In this document: one piece after another, positions 26,190 to 35,078 of the stretch
How the letters are laid out: each line of letters opens with the position of its first letter
Position numbering within the stretch: the first letter of the stretch is position 1
Assembly (NCBI RefSeq): GCF_003121985.1
Contig: NZ_QEWP01000011.1
Location: 119,014-183,013, forward strand
Length of the DNA: 64,000 bases
Source of the DNA: Marinilabilia rubra
GTDB taxonomy: Bacteria > Bacteroidota > Bacteroidia > Bacteroidales > Marinilabiliaceae
Reading direction: 5' to 3'
Notes under the pieces: model-generated
The model's database searches: none
What the model was told of the DNA's origin: nothing
What the model saw: only the letters and a program-made list of their open reading frames with translations
Made by a program: the position numbers and the translations under genes

Positions 26190-27191
26190 ATGGATAAAAA
26201 CGAGTTTAAATTTCTAGTAGATAGTTCTTCGGATGTTCCGAAGTTTCGTCAATTGATCGAGTCAGTCAATAATGCAATTTCCGATAAACGTTTAAATGTT
26301 GGAGATCATTTACCTTCTGTTAATAAGGTTTGCAATGAGTATAAATTATCCCGCGATACAGTTTTTAAAGCTTATACCCTATTGAAGGAACAGGGGGTTA
26401 TTCAGTCTGTTCCCAATAAGGGGTATTTTATAGCGAAAGAGATCAGACGGGTTTTCCTGTTTCTGGATACTTTCAAAGCCTATAAAGAGGTACTGTACGA
26501 TAGCTTTTTTAAAAATTTACCGGATAATGTTATTGCAGATGTCCATTTTCATCATTACAATCCCGGAGTTTTCCGAAAGCAAATAGAAGAGAGTATTGGG
26601 AAATATGCCAAATATGTGGTAATGCCGTTTGATCACCCTTCAATGGAGGATTCCCTCAGATTATTGCCGGAGGAAAAACTGTTGTTGATTGACTGGAAGA
26701 TATATGATACTCCAACCAGTAACGTGCTGTATCAAGACTTTGGTCAGCCAATAAATGATGAACTGAAAAAAGCGATGAACAGAATCAGGAAATACAAAAA
26801 ACTGACGTTTGTTTATCCTGAATTTACCAACCACCCATATGATTCGGTTGACTACTTTTTGCGGTTCTGCCGGAAACACAAGATTAATTGTGAGGTTATT
26901 GACGACAGCAGTCATTTTGAGATTGAGAAAGGGGTAGGTTATATTAGTGTAAGTGACCGTATTCTTGGAATATTTCTTGAACAAACCAGAGAGAAAGGGT
27001 TAGAGCCTGGTGAGGATGTCGGTTTTATATCTTACAACGAAACTCCTATGAAAAAATTTATATACAAGGGGATAACGGTTTTGTCGACCGATTTTAAACA
27101 AATGGGGATGAAGGCAGCCGAGTTTGTTGCCCATGATGCCCCTATGAGGTTATGCATTCCTACACATCTTAAATTGCGAGAATCATTTTAA
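26190..27191 (+). CDS. xylR: GntR-type transcriptional regulator of xylose genes
   Basis: This protein of about 333 residues has an N-terminal GntR winged HTH (DHLPSVNKVCNEYKLSRDTVFKAYTLLKEQGVIQSVPNKGYFI) and a C-terminal periplasmic-binding-protein-like sensor domain (DVGFISYNETPMKKFIYKGITV). This type controls xylose use in Bacteroidota. I chose ATG 26190 over the TTG at 26169 because a TATATTTG -7 box ends at 26166. The xylB-xylA-xylE genes follow 67 bases later, so it probably binds xylose or a derivative and regulates this operon. Confidence 0.88.
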   Translation: MDKNEFKFLVDSSSDVPKFRQLIESVNNAISDKRLNVGDHLPSVNKVCNEYKLSRDTVFKAYTLLKEQGVIQSVPNKGYFIAKEIRRVFLFLDTFKAYKEVLYDSFFKNLPDNVIADVHFHHYNPGVFRKQIEESIGKYAKYVVMPFDHPSMEDSLRLLPEEKLLLIDWKIYDTPTSNVLYQDFGQPINDELKKAMNRIRKYKKLTFVYPEFTNHPYDSVDYFLRFCRKHKINCEVIDDSSHFEIEKGVGYISVSDRILGIFLEQTREKGLEPGEDVGFISYNETPMKKFIYKGITVLSTDFKQMGMKAAEFVAHDAPMRLCIPTHLKLRESF

Positions 27192-27258
27192 GATTTTAAA
27201 GATTAAGAGAAACAGAAAATTAAAATTTTTCATATAAACCAGAACAGAACAGAGTAAT

Positions 27259-28743
27259 ATGAGTTACACACTTGGTTTTGATATAGGAAGTTCTTCAGTA
27301 AAAGTAAGTTTACTGGATATAGAGAAAGGAGCCGGCGTTGCAACAGCTTTCTTTCCTAAAACAGAAATGGCCATTTCTGTGCCGCAAACCGAATGGGCAG
27401 AACAGTCCCCCGAAGATTGGTGGACGAATATAAAAAGTGCTCTAAAAGAGGTCTTGGGTGAAGCCAATGTGGAAGCTTCTCAAATTATGGCCATTGGCAT
27501 TACTTATCAGATGCATGGTTTGGTAGCCCTGGATAAGAATGGTGAAGTTGTACGTCCGTCGATTATTTGGTGCGACAGCCGTGCTGTAGGTTATGGGCGC
27601 GAAGCTTTTCATGGACTGGGTGAAGAATGGTCGCTCAACCATCTTTTGAATTCACCTGGTAACTTTACTGCTGCCAAGCTTAAGTGGGTAAAAGAAAATG
27701 AACCAAATGTTTATGAGCGAATCGACAAAATAATGCTTCCCGGCGATTATATTGCCTACAGACTGACCGGAGAGAAGAATACTACATTGTCGGGTCTCTC
27801 GGAGGGTATTTTTGTAGATTTTCAGAGGGATGGTGTTTCTCAGGAATTAATGGATTATTTTGGCTTTTCTGCAGACTTGCTTCCCGACCAGGTCGATACT
27901 TTCTCTAAGCAGGGCGGACTACTTCCTGATGTTGCTGATGAATTGGGACTGAAAGCAAATATCCCGGTTTCTTACAGGGCAGGTGATCAACCCAATAATG
28001 CATTTTCACTTAATGTTTTGGAACCCGGAGAGGTTGCTGCTACAGCCGGAACTTCCGGGGTAGTATATGGTGTTAGTGACCAATTGGCACCTGATCCCAA
28101 ATCAAGGGTGAATACATTTGCTCATGTGAATCATTCTGCAGAAAAAAGGCGCCTGGGAATTCTCTTATGCATCAACGGAACAGGTATCCTGAATGCCTGG
28201 CTTCGACAAAATACAGCTAAAGAATTGAGTTATACCCAAATAAATGAAGTAGCATTGAATGCCCCTGCCGGTGCTGAGGGACTTCGTTTCTTCCCTTTTG
28301 GAAATGGTGCTGAGAGGGTTCTGGAGGACAATAATCCCGGAGCTTCACTAGCTGGTTTGAACTTTAATATTCATAAGCAACCTCACCTGCTTAGAGCCGG
28401 CCAGGAAGGGATTGCTTTCAGCTTCCGTTACGGAATGGATATTATGGGTGATATGGGGGTTAGCACCAAAGTCATCCGGGCCGGAAAAGCCAATATGTTT
28501 TTGAGCCCTCTGTTCCGTCAGACTCTAGCTAATCTAACCGGAGCTACTATTGAATTGTACGATACTGACGGTTCATTAGGTGCCGCGCGTGGTGCCGCAT
28601 TGGGTGCCGGAATCTGGGATACACCCAAAGAGGCCTTTCATAGCCTTACCAAACTGGAAACTATTACACCTGACAGTGAAGAGCAGGCTGTAAATGATCA
28701 TTACGAAGATTGGAAAAAACAATTAGACAAACTTTTAAAATAA
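27259..28743 (+). CDS. xylB: Xylulokinase
   Basis: This 494-residue FGGY-family kinase phosphorylates D-xylulose to xylulose 5-phosphate. It has the actin-like phosphate-1 motif [16 protein letters not shown], the substrate region [27 protein letters not shown] and the adenosine region [14 protein letters not shown]. The length is normal. It lies between the regulator and xylose isomerase and ends 7 bases before xylA, so it belongs to one operon feeding the pentose phosphate pathway. Confidence 0.95.
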   Translation: MSYTLGFDIGSSSVKVSLLDIEKGAGVATAFFPKTEMAISVPQTEWAEQSPEDWWTNIKSALKEVLGEANVEASQIMAIGITYQMHGLVALDKNGEVVRPSIIWCDSRAVGYGREAFHGLGEEWSLNHLLNSPGNFTAAKLKWVKENEPNVYERIDKIMLPGDYIAYRLTGEKNTTLSGLSEGIFVDFQRDGVSQELMDYFGFSADLLPDQVDTFSKQGGLLPDVADELGLKANIPVSYRAGDQPNNAFSLNVLEPGEVAATAGTSGVVYGVSDQLAPDPKSRVNTFAHVNHSAEKRRLGILLCINGTGILNAWLRQNTAKELSYTQINEVALNAPAGAEGLRFFPFGNGAERVLEDNNPGASLAGLNFNIHKQPHLLRAGQEGIAFSFRYGMDIMGDMGVSTKVIRAGKANMFLSPLFRQTLANLTGATIELYDTDGSLGAARGAALGAGIWDTPKEAFHSLTKLETITPDSEEQAVNDHYEDWKKQLDKLLK

Positions 28744-28750
28744 GGAAACA

Positions 28751-30076
28751 ATGGATGTATTGATTGGAAAACAGGAGTATTTCCCGGAAATCGGAAAAAT
28801 TAAATTTGAAGGTAAAGATTCTAAGAATCCTCTTGCTTTTAAATGGTACAATGAAGACGAGATGGTTGCCGGTAAAACCATGAAAGAGCATTTTCGTTTT
28901 GCTTTGTCATACTGGCACGCAATGACCGGTGATGGTGGAGATCCATTTGGTGGTGGAACTATCAAATTTCCATGGGACAATGCCTCGACGGCTGAGGAGC
29001 GCAACAAGAACCGCATGGATGCTGCTTTTGAGTTTATGACTAAGCTGGGAATGCCTTTCTGGTGCTTCCATGATATTGATGTTTCTGAGGATGGAACAGT
29101 AGGTGAAATTGAAGAGCGTCTGCAAAAAATGGTAGAATATGCCAAAGAAAAACAGAAAGCATCAGGTATTAAGCTTCTTTGGGGTACTGCCAATGTTTTC
29201 AGTAACCCTCGTTACATGAATGGTGCCGGCACCAACCCTGATTTTAGCGTTGTGGCTCACGCAGGTACTCAGATCAAAAATGCCATTGATGCTACCATTG
29301 CTCTTGGTGGTGAGAATTATGTGTTCTGGGGTGGCAGAGAAGGCTATATGTCTCTGTTGAACAGCGATACTAAGCGTGAGAAAGAGCATCTTGCTCAATT
29401 GCTGACCATGGCTCGTGATTACGGACGTAAAAATGGCTTTAATGGCAGCTTCCTGATCGAACCTAAGCCAATGGAGCCAACCAAACATCAATATGATTTT
29501 GATGCTGAAACTGTGATTGGATTCCTTCGTCAGTATGGTCTTGATAAAGACTTTAAACTTAATATAGAGGTAAACCACGCTACTTTGGCGCAGCATACCT
29601 TCCAGCATGAATTGCAGATGGCTGCTAATGCCGGTCTTCTTGGAAGTATCGATGCTAACCGTGGCGACTATCAGAATGGCTGGGATACTGATCAGTTCCC
29701 AATCAATATTTATGAGACCATCGAAGCAATGTTGGTTATTCTCGAAACTGGTGGCTTTACAACCGGAGGTGTGAACTTCGATGCCAAGTTACGACGTAAC
29801 TCTACCGATCGCGATGATCTTTTCATTGCTCACATCGCTGCCATGGATGTTTTCGCACGTGCTCTAAAATCAGCTGATCGCATTTTGAAAGAATCTGATT
29901 ACAAGAAAATGCGTGGCGAGCGTTATGCTTCTTTCGATGGCGGAAAAGGTGCCGAATTCGAAAATGGTAAACTGACTCTTGAAGATCTGCGAAAAATTGC
30001 CCTTGAGAATGGTGAGCCTGAAATGACAAGCGGAAAGCAGGAACTTTACGAACAATTGATTAATCTTTATATCTAA
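28751..30076 (+). CDS. xylA: Xylose isomerase
   Basis: This 441-residue class II isomerase converts D-xylose to D-xylulose. It has FWCFHDIDV with the catalytic His, the metal-binding [17 protein letters not shown] and [20 protein letters not shown]. The length and ending (EQLINLYI) are typical for Bacteroidota XylA. Codon use is strongly biased, fitting high expression. It is followed by a hairpin before the transporter gene. Confidence 0.97.
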   Translation: MDVLIGKQEYFPEIGKIKFEGKDSKNPLAFKWYNEDEMVAGKTMKEHFRFALSYWHAMTGDGGDPFGGGTIKFPWDNASTAEERNKNRMDAAFEFMTKLGMPFWCFHDIDVSEDGTVGEIEERLQKMVEYAKEKQKASGIKLLWGTANVFSNPRYMNGAGTNPDFSVVAHAGTQIKNAIDATIALGGENYVFWGGREGYMSLLNSDTKREKEHLAQLLTMARDYGRKNGFNGSFLIEPKPMEPTKHQYDFDAETVIGFLRQYGLDKDFKLNIEVNHATLAQHTFQHELQMAANAGLLGSIDANRGDYQNGWDTDQFPINIYETIEAMLVILETGGFTTGGVNFDAKLRRNSTDRDDLFIAHIAAMDVFARALKSADRILKESDYKKMRGERYASFDGGKGAEFENGKLTLEDLRKIALENGEPEMTSGKQELYEQLINLYI

Positions 30077-30092
30077 AGGTCCTTTCATCCCG

Positions 30093-30132
30093 GGAGCGAC
30101 AATGTGTTAATTGACATTTGTCGCTTCCTTTT
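30093..30132 (+). terminator. Intercistronic hairpin between xylA and xylE
   Basis: GGAGCGACAA pairs with TTTGTCGCTTCC around a loop of about 14 bases, followed by TTTTG. It may be a partial terminator or mRNA-stabilising stem that sets a lower level of transporter than of XylBA. Confidence 0.6.
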
Positions 30133-30233
30133 GCACCAAATGAAAAATGTTAAAACAACTCAGTTTTTGCAAAATATTGTCGTATTATTATCATTCCAAA
30201 AGATGATAAGCAGGTATTAAAAATATTATTCTA

Positions 30234-31619
30234 ATGGACGGACAAAGAAAGTTTTATGTTGTTGCAATAACACTTGTGGCAACGCTTGGTGGACTCCTTT
30301 TTGGTTATGACACCGCCGTTATTTCCGGAGCTGAGAAGTCTATTCAGGCTTTTTTGATCGATAGCCAGGGATTAAGTACTTGGATTCATGGAGTTACCAC
30401 ATCCAGTGCTTTGATTGGTTGTATCATCGGAGGGGCCATTTCCGGTATCCTTGCTTCCAGTATGGGGCGAAAAAAGTCACTTCAATTGGCTGCAGTTTTG
30501 TTTTTCATTTCTGCCCTTGGATCAGGTTATCCTGAATTTTTGTTTTTTCCGGAAGGTGAAGCTACCATCAGTCTTCTGCTAATGTTTAATTTTTACAGGG
30601 TCATTGGTGGAATTGGAGTAGGCCTGGCGTCTGCTATTAGTCCTATGTACATCGGTGAAATTGCCCCCGCTAACATACGGGGACAGCTGGTTTCTCTAAA
30701 CCAGTTTGCCATTATTTTTGGTATGTTGGTGGTCTATTTTGTGAACTACGGAATTGCCAATGGCCAAACTATTGAATGGATCAATACCATTGGCTGGCGG
30801 CGCATGTTTCTCTCTGAAACTGTGCCTGCCGGGCTGTTTGGTATCCTTTTGTTTTTTGTTCCTGAAACACCCCGGTATTTGGCGCTCAACCATCAGGACG
30901 ACAAAGCTTTCTCAGTTCTGACCAAAATTAGCGGACACGACCGTGCCAAACAGGTACTTGCAGAGATAAAGGCCACCGTGGAACATCATTCCGGTAAACT
31001 TCTGTCATTTGGCAAAACAGTAATTATTATAGGAATATTGCTTTCTGTATTTCAACAGTTTGTGGGCATCAATGTGGCCCTTTACTATGCCCCGCGTATT
31101 TTTGAAAGTATGGGAGCTGCCAAAGATGCTTCTATGATGCAGACAGTGATAATGGGACTTGTAAATGTAGTCTTTACCGTTGTTGCCATTTATACGGTTG
31201 ATAAGTGGGGGAGAAAACCACTTCTTATTGTTGGTTCTGCCGGTATGGCCATTGGTATGTTCGCCATTTCAGGACTGGCCTATTTTGAAATTATCGGTAT
31301 CAGTACATTGGTTTTTATCATTGTTTACACCGCTTCATTTATGATGTCTTGGGGACCAATAACCTGGGTGCTTATTGCTGAAATTTTCCCCAATAAAATA
31401 AGAGGTAAGGCAGTAGCCATTGCCGTTGCGGCACAGTGGACTTCCAATTATCTTATATCATCCACTTATCCGGCTATGATGGAATTTAGTGGAGCTGTGA
31501 CTTATGGTTTTTATGGCTTTATGAGTGTTTTGTCTCTAATATTTGTATGGCGATTTGTTCCTGAAACGAAGGGAAGAACACTTGAGGATATGGAAGCTTT
31601 ATGGGAGAAGAAGAAGTAA
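30234..31619 (+). CDS. xylE: D-xylose:H+ symporter, MFS sugar porter family
   Basis: This 461-residue membrane protein has 12 helices and the sugar-porter signatures FGYDTAVISGAEKSI in helix 1, GRKKS after helix 2, the cytoplasmic PETPRYL, the QQFVGINVALYYAP sugar-binding stretch in helix 7 and PETKGRTLEDME at the end. It resembles XylE-type xylose importers. Position after xylBA supports xylose as substrate. Confidence 0.93.
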   Translation: MDGQRKFYVVAITLVATLGGLLFGYDTAVISGAEKSIQAFLIDSQGLSTWIHGVTTSSALIGCIIGGAISGILASSMGRKKSLQLAAVLFFISALGSGYPEFLFFPEGEATISLLLMFNFYRVIGGIGVGLASAISPMYIGEIAPANIRGQLVSLNQFAIIFGMLVVYFVNYGIANGQTIEWINTIGWRRMFLSETVPAGLFGILLFFVPETPRYLALNHQDDKAFSVLTKISGHDRAKQVLAEIKATVEHHSGKLLSFGKTVIIIGILLSVFQQFVGINVALYYAPRIFESMGAAKDASMMQTVIMGLVNVVFTVVAIYTVDKWGRKPLLIVGSAGMAIGMFAISGLAYFEIIGISTLVFIIVYTASFMMSWGPITWVLIAEIFPNKIRGKAVAIAVAAQWTSNYLISSTYPAMMEFSGAVTYGFYGFMSVLSLIFVWRFVPETKGRTLEDMEALWEKKK

Positions 31620-31740
31620 TATAGCCAATAGTTATAGTCATCAGTTGAAATAGTGAGGCTGATTCTTTAGATTTGTCGAGGCTTACAAAAATTGATGGCA
31701 TTAATTTTTCCGTCAATTGCGGATTTACCCTGATTTATTT

Positions 31741-31789
31741 AAGATGATTGTTCAGGTCAGTGGACCCGGGACAATCATCTTTTTTTAAT
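31741..31789 (+). terminator. Terminator of the xyl operon
   Basis: AAGATGATTGT (31741-31751) pairs perfectly with ACAATCATCTT (31771-31781) and runs into seven T. It lies about 120 bases after the xylE stop; the rest of the gap to 31925 has no recognised feature. Confidence 0.85.
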
Positions 31790-31925
31790 CCGTAAACTTG
31801 ATAAAAGAGAGACCGGGCTTAAAGGATGGCTTTGAGATTTTTAGCAGTCACTTTGTCTCCGGGGAAAGGAGGAATTTTTGTGGGAAACCTCTTTTTGATC
31901 ATCAAAAGAAAATTGAATTATGCTC

Positions 31926-32330
31926 CTATTTAGGTTGATGAATTCCTTTTATTTCTGAAGATTGACAATGCGGACAGTTTTTTATAGGGGCGGGTGCAGT
32001 TCCAAGCTTAGAACATTTTCCACATCGCACCCAGTAATTCTCTGAAATATATGTACCACCTTCAATTAAAATCGCTTTGCCTTCGACCAATGCCTGCGCA
32101 ATTGCTTTCCTTGCTTTTTTGTAAACCCGGGTGAAGGTAGGCCGTGAAATATCCATCTTTGCAGCTGCTTCTTCCTGGTTTAAGTCTTCATAGTCAATGA
32201 GTCTTATGGCCTCATATTCTTCAAAAAGTAAAATCACTTTTTGGAGATTTTTCATCCGTACACCATAGGGTTTAAATCCTTCAACCGATGGTGGCGATTC
32301 AATTTTCCGGTTTCTTCTTTGATTGGGCAT
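31926..32330 (-). CDS. DUF134 HTH protein with C-terminal zinc-binding motif
   Basis: This 134-residue protein begins MPNQRRNRKI, followed by the DUF134 core with a sigma-70 region-4-like HTH (LNQEEAAAKMDISRPTFTRVYKKARKAIAQAL). The C-terminus has CGKC and CPHC pairs (about residues 105-122) that should bind zinc. Family members are common in anaerobes beside NifX/NifB-like and DUF5320 genes, as here at 32980-34694, and probably regulate them. The exact signal is unknown. Confidence 0.88.
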   Translation of the reverse strand: MPNQRRNRKIESPPSVEGFKPYGVRMKNLQKVILLFEEYEAIRLIDYEDLNQEEAAAKMDISRPTFTRVYKKARKAIAQALVEGKAILIEGGTYISENYWVRCGKCSKLGTAPAPIKNCPHCQSSEIKGIHQPK

Positions 32331-32405
32331 TGTTTCTTTTAAGTTTTACCGTGACATGCAAAGATAAGCATTTTCAATATGGTACGATAAAATGGGGTTG
32401 AATCC

Positions 32406-32439
32406 TTTGTCGGGATTTTAGTTTTATTGTGTAACTTTG
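32406..32439 (+). promoter_or_regulatory. Promoter of the thioesterase gene
   Basis: TTTG (32406-32409) and TAACTTTG (32432-32439) fit the Bacteroidota consensus, with a spacer of 22 bases (slightly long). The box is 29 bases upstream of the start codon. Confidence 0.5.
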
Positions 32440-32468
32440 CGCCCGAAAATTTTTCATCAAAGTGATAA

Positions 32469-32894
32469 ATGACTATGGATCATCAGAATAAGATTTTCCG
32501 GGGAGCTGAAACCAGACAGTGCAAGATGGTTTTTCCGGGTACCCTCAACGCCAATGAAACGCTTTTTGGGGGAGAGATGATGAAGTGGATGGACGAAGCG
32601 GCTTTTATTTGCAGCACCCGTGCCACACGTCAAAAAATGTTTACAGCAAAGGTTGAAAATGTAGAATTTCTTTGTCCGGTTAAGGAAAATTCGATAGTGG
32701 AAATCGTTGCCCGGGTAAAAAATGCCGGTCCTGTAAAACTGGAAATAGTTGTAGAGGCATGGATGGAGTCTCTTTATGATTCGGGCCGGAAGTTGGCATG
32801 CAGGGCTGATTTTATCATGACGGCTCTCAATGAAAAGAACAAAGTAACAAGGCTTGCAGTCCCTGATTTTGTTGAATCTTCAGTTTCCGGATAA
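32469..32894 (+). CDS. Acyl-CoA thioesterase, hotdog fold
   Basis: This 141-residue protein is of the YciA/BACH type: the motif LNANETLFGGEMMKWMDEAA contains the catalytic Asn/Asp region of the hotdog fold, followed by VENVEFLCPVKENSIVEI. Such enzymes release free CoA from acyl-CoA esters in the cytoplasm. The chain length of the substrate is not readable. It stands alone between divergent and unrelated genes. Confidence 0.88.
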   Translation: MTMDHQNKIFRGAETRQCKMVFPGTLNANETLFGGEMMKWMDEAAFICSTRATRQKMFTAKVENVEFLCPVKENSIVEIVARVKNAGPVKLEIVVEAWMESLYDSGRKLACRADFIMTALNEKNKVTRLAVPDFVESSVSG

Positions 32895-32979
32895 AAAAGT
32901 GCAAAAAAATTTGCTTTTTAAATGAACAAATGCTCACTTTGTGTTGTGAGACGGATGTTGAATTTTAAAAGTAAATATT

Positions 32980-33180
32980 ATGCCGGGAGGAGACAGAACC
33001 GGGCCAACGGGGCAAGGAACCCGTTCCGGAAGAGGAAAAGGCCTTTGTGGCGGAAATGACCGCTCAGGGTATTATGATGATGAGAATCGCCGACATGAAG
33101 GGCGCCGAAAGGCTCAAACAGGCGAGGGGCGTGGCTCCGGTCTTGGACGAAGCCGTGGCCGTGGCCGTGGCAATGCCTGA
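32980..33180 (+). CDS. DUF5320-family small Gly/Arg-rich protein
   Basis: The 66-residue product begins MPGGDRTGPTGQGTRSGRGKGLC and ends in GRSRGRGRGNA, the usual pattern of DUF5320, small proteins of anaerobes encoded beside NifX-like and MRP-type genes. The function is unknown. The gene is richer in G+C than its neighbours because of its Gly and Arg content. A longer overlapping frame (33047-33304) is a shadow. A strong terminator follows. Confidence 0.8.
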   Translation: MPGGDRTGPTGQGTRSGRGKGLCGGNDRSGYYDDENRRHEGRRKAQTGEGRGSGLGRSRGRGRGNA

Positions 33181-33205
33181 GGTGGACGATTTTCTTTATG
33201 ATTAT

Positions 33206-33255
33206 GCCGACCGGATGCCTGGTTTTAGCGTTTTGTTTTCCGGTCGGCTTTTTTT
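33206..33255 (+). terminator. Terminator after the DUF5320 gene
   Basis: GCCGACCGGA (33206-33215) and TCCGGTCGGC (33239-33248) form a 10-bp perfect stem followed by seven T. The rest of the gap to 33491 has no recognised feature. Confidence 0.85.
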
Positions 33256-33491
33256 AGACAATACGCCGTTATCCCGATGGTTCGGGATTGTAAAAAATCT
33301 ATAAATCAACTTTTTGGAATTGTATGCATGATTGCTTTAAAGTTCCGGTTATTAGCATTGTATGGTTTGTCTTAGATCTAATGATTTATTGTTTAGATGC
33401 TATAAGCAAATTTTCTTTGCGGCACCCATTAACCGGTTTCTTAATCCCTGCACCAGGTACCACTTAAAAAATTAACAATTAATATTTTTTT

Positions 33492-33830
33492 ATGATGAAA
33501 AGAGTTGCAATCCCAGTTGTACAGGGACTTTTAAGTTCCCATTTTGGCCATTGCCAGGTCTTTTATGTGGCAGATATTGAGGATGGAAAAATTGTTGGAG
33601 AGCAAGAACTTGTGCCTCCCCCTCATGCTCCGGGTGTTATACCAAAATGGCTGGGTGGTGAAGGAATAAATGTAGTGCTTGTTGGAGGTATTGGTCAGAA
33701 AGCGGTGGATATCTTTAAGCAGTTTAATGTTGAACCCATCATTGGAGTGCCTGAGAAAAGCCCGGCTGAGTTAATTAACGATTATATGTCCGGAGATTTA
33801 GTTGCCGGAATTAATCAATGCAGTCACTAA
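33492..33830 (+). CDS. NifX-like dinitrogenase iron-molybdenum cofactor domain protein
   Basis: This 112-residue protein matches the NifB C-terminal/NifX/NafY fold: KRVAIPVVQGLLSSHFGHCQVFYVADI and the later GGIGQKAVDIF. In nitrogen fixers such proteins carry Fe-Mo cofactor precursors; in anaerobes lacking nitrogenase they form a wider family thought to handle Fe-S or molybdenum clusters. No nif genes are in the window. The DUF89 gene starts 9 bases downstream, so the two are likely one transcript. Confidence 0.88.
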   Translation: MMKRVAIPVVQGLLSSHFGHCQVFYVADIEDGKIVGEQELVPPPHAPGVIPKWLGGEGINVVLVGGIGQKAVDIFKQFNVEPIIGVPEKSPAELINDYMSGDLVAGINQCSH

Positions 33831-33839
33831 TGACTTTTT

Positions 33840-34694
33840 ATGATTGATGTTAATTGTGTTCCCTGCTTTAGAAAACAAGCAGAGCGCATGTTTGCAAAGC
33901 ATGCGATTCCTTGCGGTCGCCAAAGAGATCTTATGGATCTTTTTAACCGCTATCTCGAAATCGATGGAAAGACACTTCCTTCTCCTATGAGTGCCCGGTT
34001 TTTGAACAGGATGGTAAAAGAGGAGACGGGTTTTGGCGACTTGTACCTTGAGGAAAAAAAGTATTTCAATCAATTATTGCTTGACTGTTTTTCTGAATTG
34101 AAAAGGGAGGTTGAGAATTCTTCGAATCCTCTGAAGACCGCAGCCAAATATGCCTTGGCCGGGAATATTATTGATTTCGGACCTCCTCACCAATTCGATG
34201 TGGAACAAACATTTGCAGATGCTCTGGAGAAACCGTTGGCTGTTGATCATTCGAAGCAATTGTTTAAGGCGATTCACCAAGCAGACCTGGTCCTTTATTT
34301 GGGTGATAATGCAGGGGAAATTGTTACCGATAAACTTTTCATAGAACAGTTGAATCACCCCAATGTATATTTTGCTGTTCGGGGCCAGCCTGTGATAAAT
34401 GATGTTACCAGAACGGATGCTTTGCAGGTGGGGATGGATCAGGTAGCTAAGATTATTGATAATGGATTTGACGCACCCTCCACTTTGCCTGAATATTGCT
34501 CAGACCAATTCCGCTCAGTTTTTGAAAAGGCCGATGTTGTTGTTTCAAAAGGGCAGGGGAATTTTGAGGGGTTATTCCAACAGGTGAATAAAACCAATCT
34601 TTTTTTCCTGTTTATGGTTAAATGTGAAGAGATTGCACGGGCAACAGGCAGGAAGATTGGCGATGCTGTGATTTTACATGAAAACTCAGAATAA
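33840..34694 (+). CDS. DUF89 (ARMT1-like) family protein
   Basis: This 284-residue protein has the N-terminal CxxC of archaeal-type DUF89 members (VNCVPCFRKQAER), the metal-site motif GDNAGEIVTDK near residue 160, then VRGQPVINDVT and SKGQGNFEGL with conserved Asp/Asn. Eukaryotic DUF89 proteins are metal-dependent phosphatases that remove damaged sugar phosphates; the prokaryotic role is not settled. Coupling to a NifX-like gene suggests metal-cofactor or damage-control work. Confidence 0.87.
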   Translation: MIDVNCVPCFRKQAERMFAKHAIPCGRQRDLMDLFNRYLEIDGKTLPSPMSARFLNRMVKEETGFGDLYLEEKKYFNQLLLDCFSELKREVENSSNPLKTAAKYALAGNIIDFGPPHQFDVEQTFADALEKPLAVDHSKQLFKAIHQADLVLYLGDNAGEIVTDKLFIEQLNHPNVYFAVRGQPVINDVTRTDALQVGMDQVAKIIDNGFDAPSTLPEYCSDQFRSVFEKADVVVSKGQGNFEGLFQQVNKTNLFFLFMVKCEEIARATGRKIGDAVILHENSE

Positions 34695-34824
34695 AAATTT
34701 AATTCGATTTATTTTTTTGCTGATTTACGGATAAAGTGTTGTTATCGAGTTGCTTTTCATTAAAGTTTTTGCTTATCCGGCAGGCTTTTCTCAAAGTGTT
34801 GAATGATGGCTTACCTGTCAATTA

Positions 34825-34897
34825 TTGTTCTTCTGATTAGAGATTTTTATTTTTCCAAGTGCGAAGGAATCCGGGTATAATGTGAAATAACCTTGCA
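34825..34897. repeat. 73-bp dispersed repeat, copy 2
   Basis: This is the partner of 14916-14988: same length and ungapped, with an identical 16-base end GTGAAATAACCTTGCA. It lies in the 384-base gap upstream of mnmA; nothing else is recognised in that gap apart from the promoter box at 35052. Confidence 0.6.
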
Positions 34898-35051
34898 ATT
34901 AAGTGTTTGTTGGTGTGATTGAATATTTTAAAGTTAATTATAATGGCGTATTCCACCGCTCCCGGCTTAATTCTTCTATCTAACAATCTAATGATCTCTT
35001 AATTACAGGTATTCCCGTTTTTATATGGCCCTGATTTTCGCACAAAACCAT

Positions 35052-35059
35052 TAACTTTG
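35052..35059 (+). promoter_or_regulatory. -7 promoter box of mnmA
   Basis: TAACTTTG fits TAnnTTTG exactly and lies 20 bases before the ATG at 35079, implying a very short leader. The -33 element is weak. Confidence 0.55.
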
Positions 35060-35078
35060 CACCTCAAAATTTTAATGA

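Noticed and set aside
33047..33304. 85-codon ORF overlapping the DUF5320 gene
   Set aside because: The DUF5320 frame has a recognisable family sequence; the other frame is a GC-rich shadow that runs through the terminator.
33492..34694. Nitrogen fixation locus
   Set aside because: Only a NifX-like domain is present; no nifHDK, nifB radical-SAM or nifEN gene is in the window.
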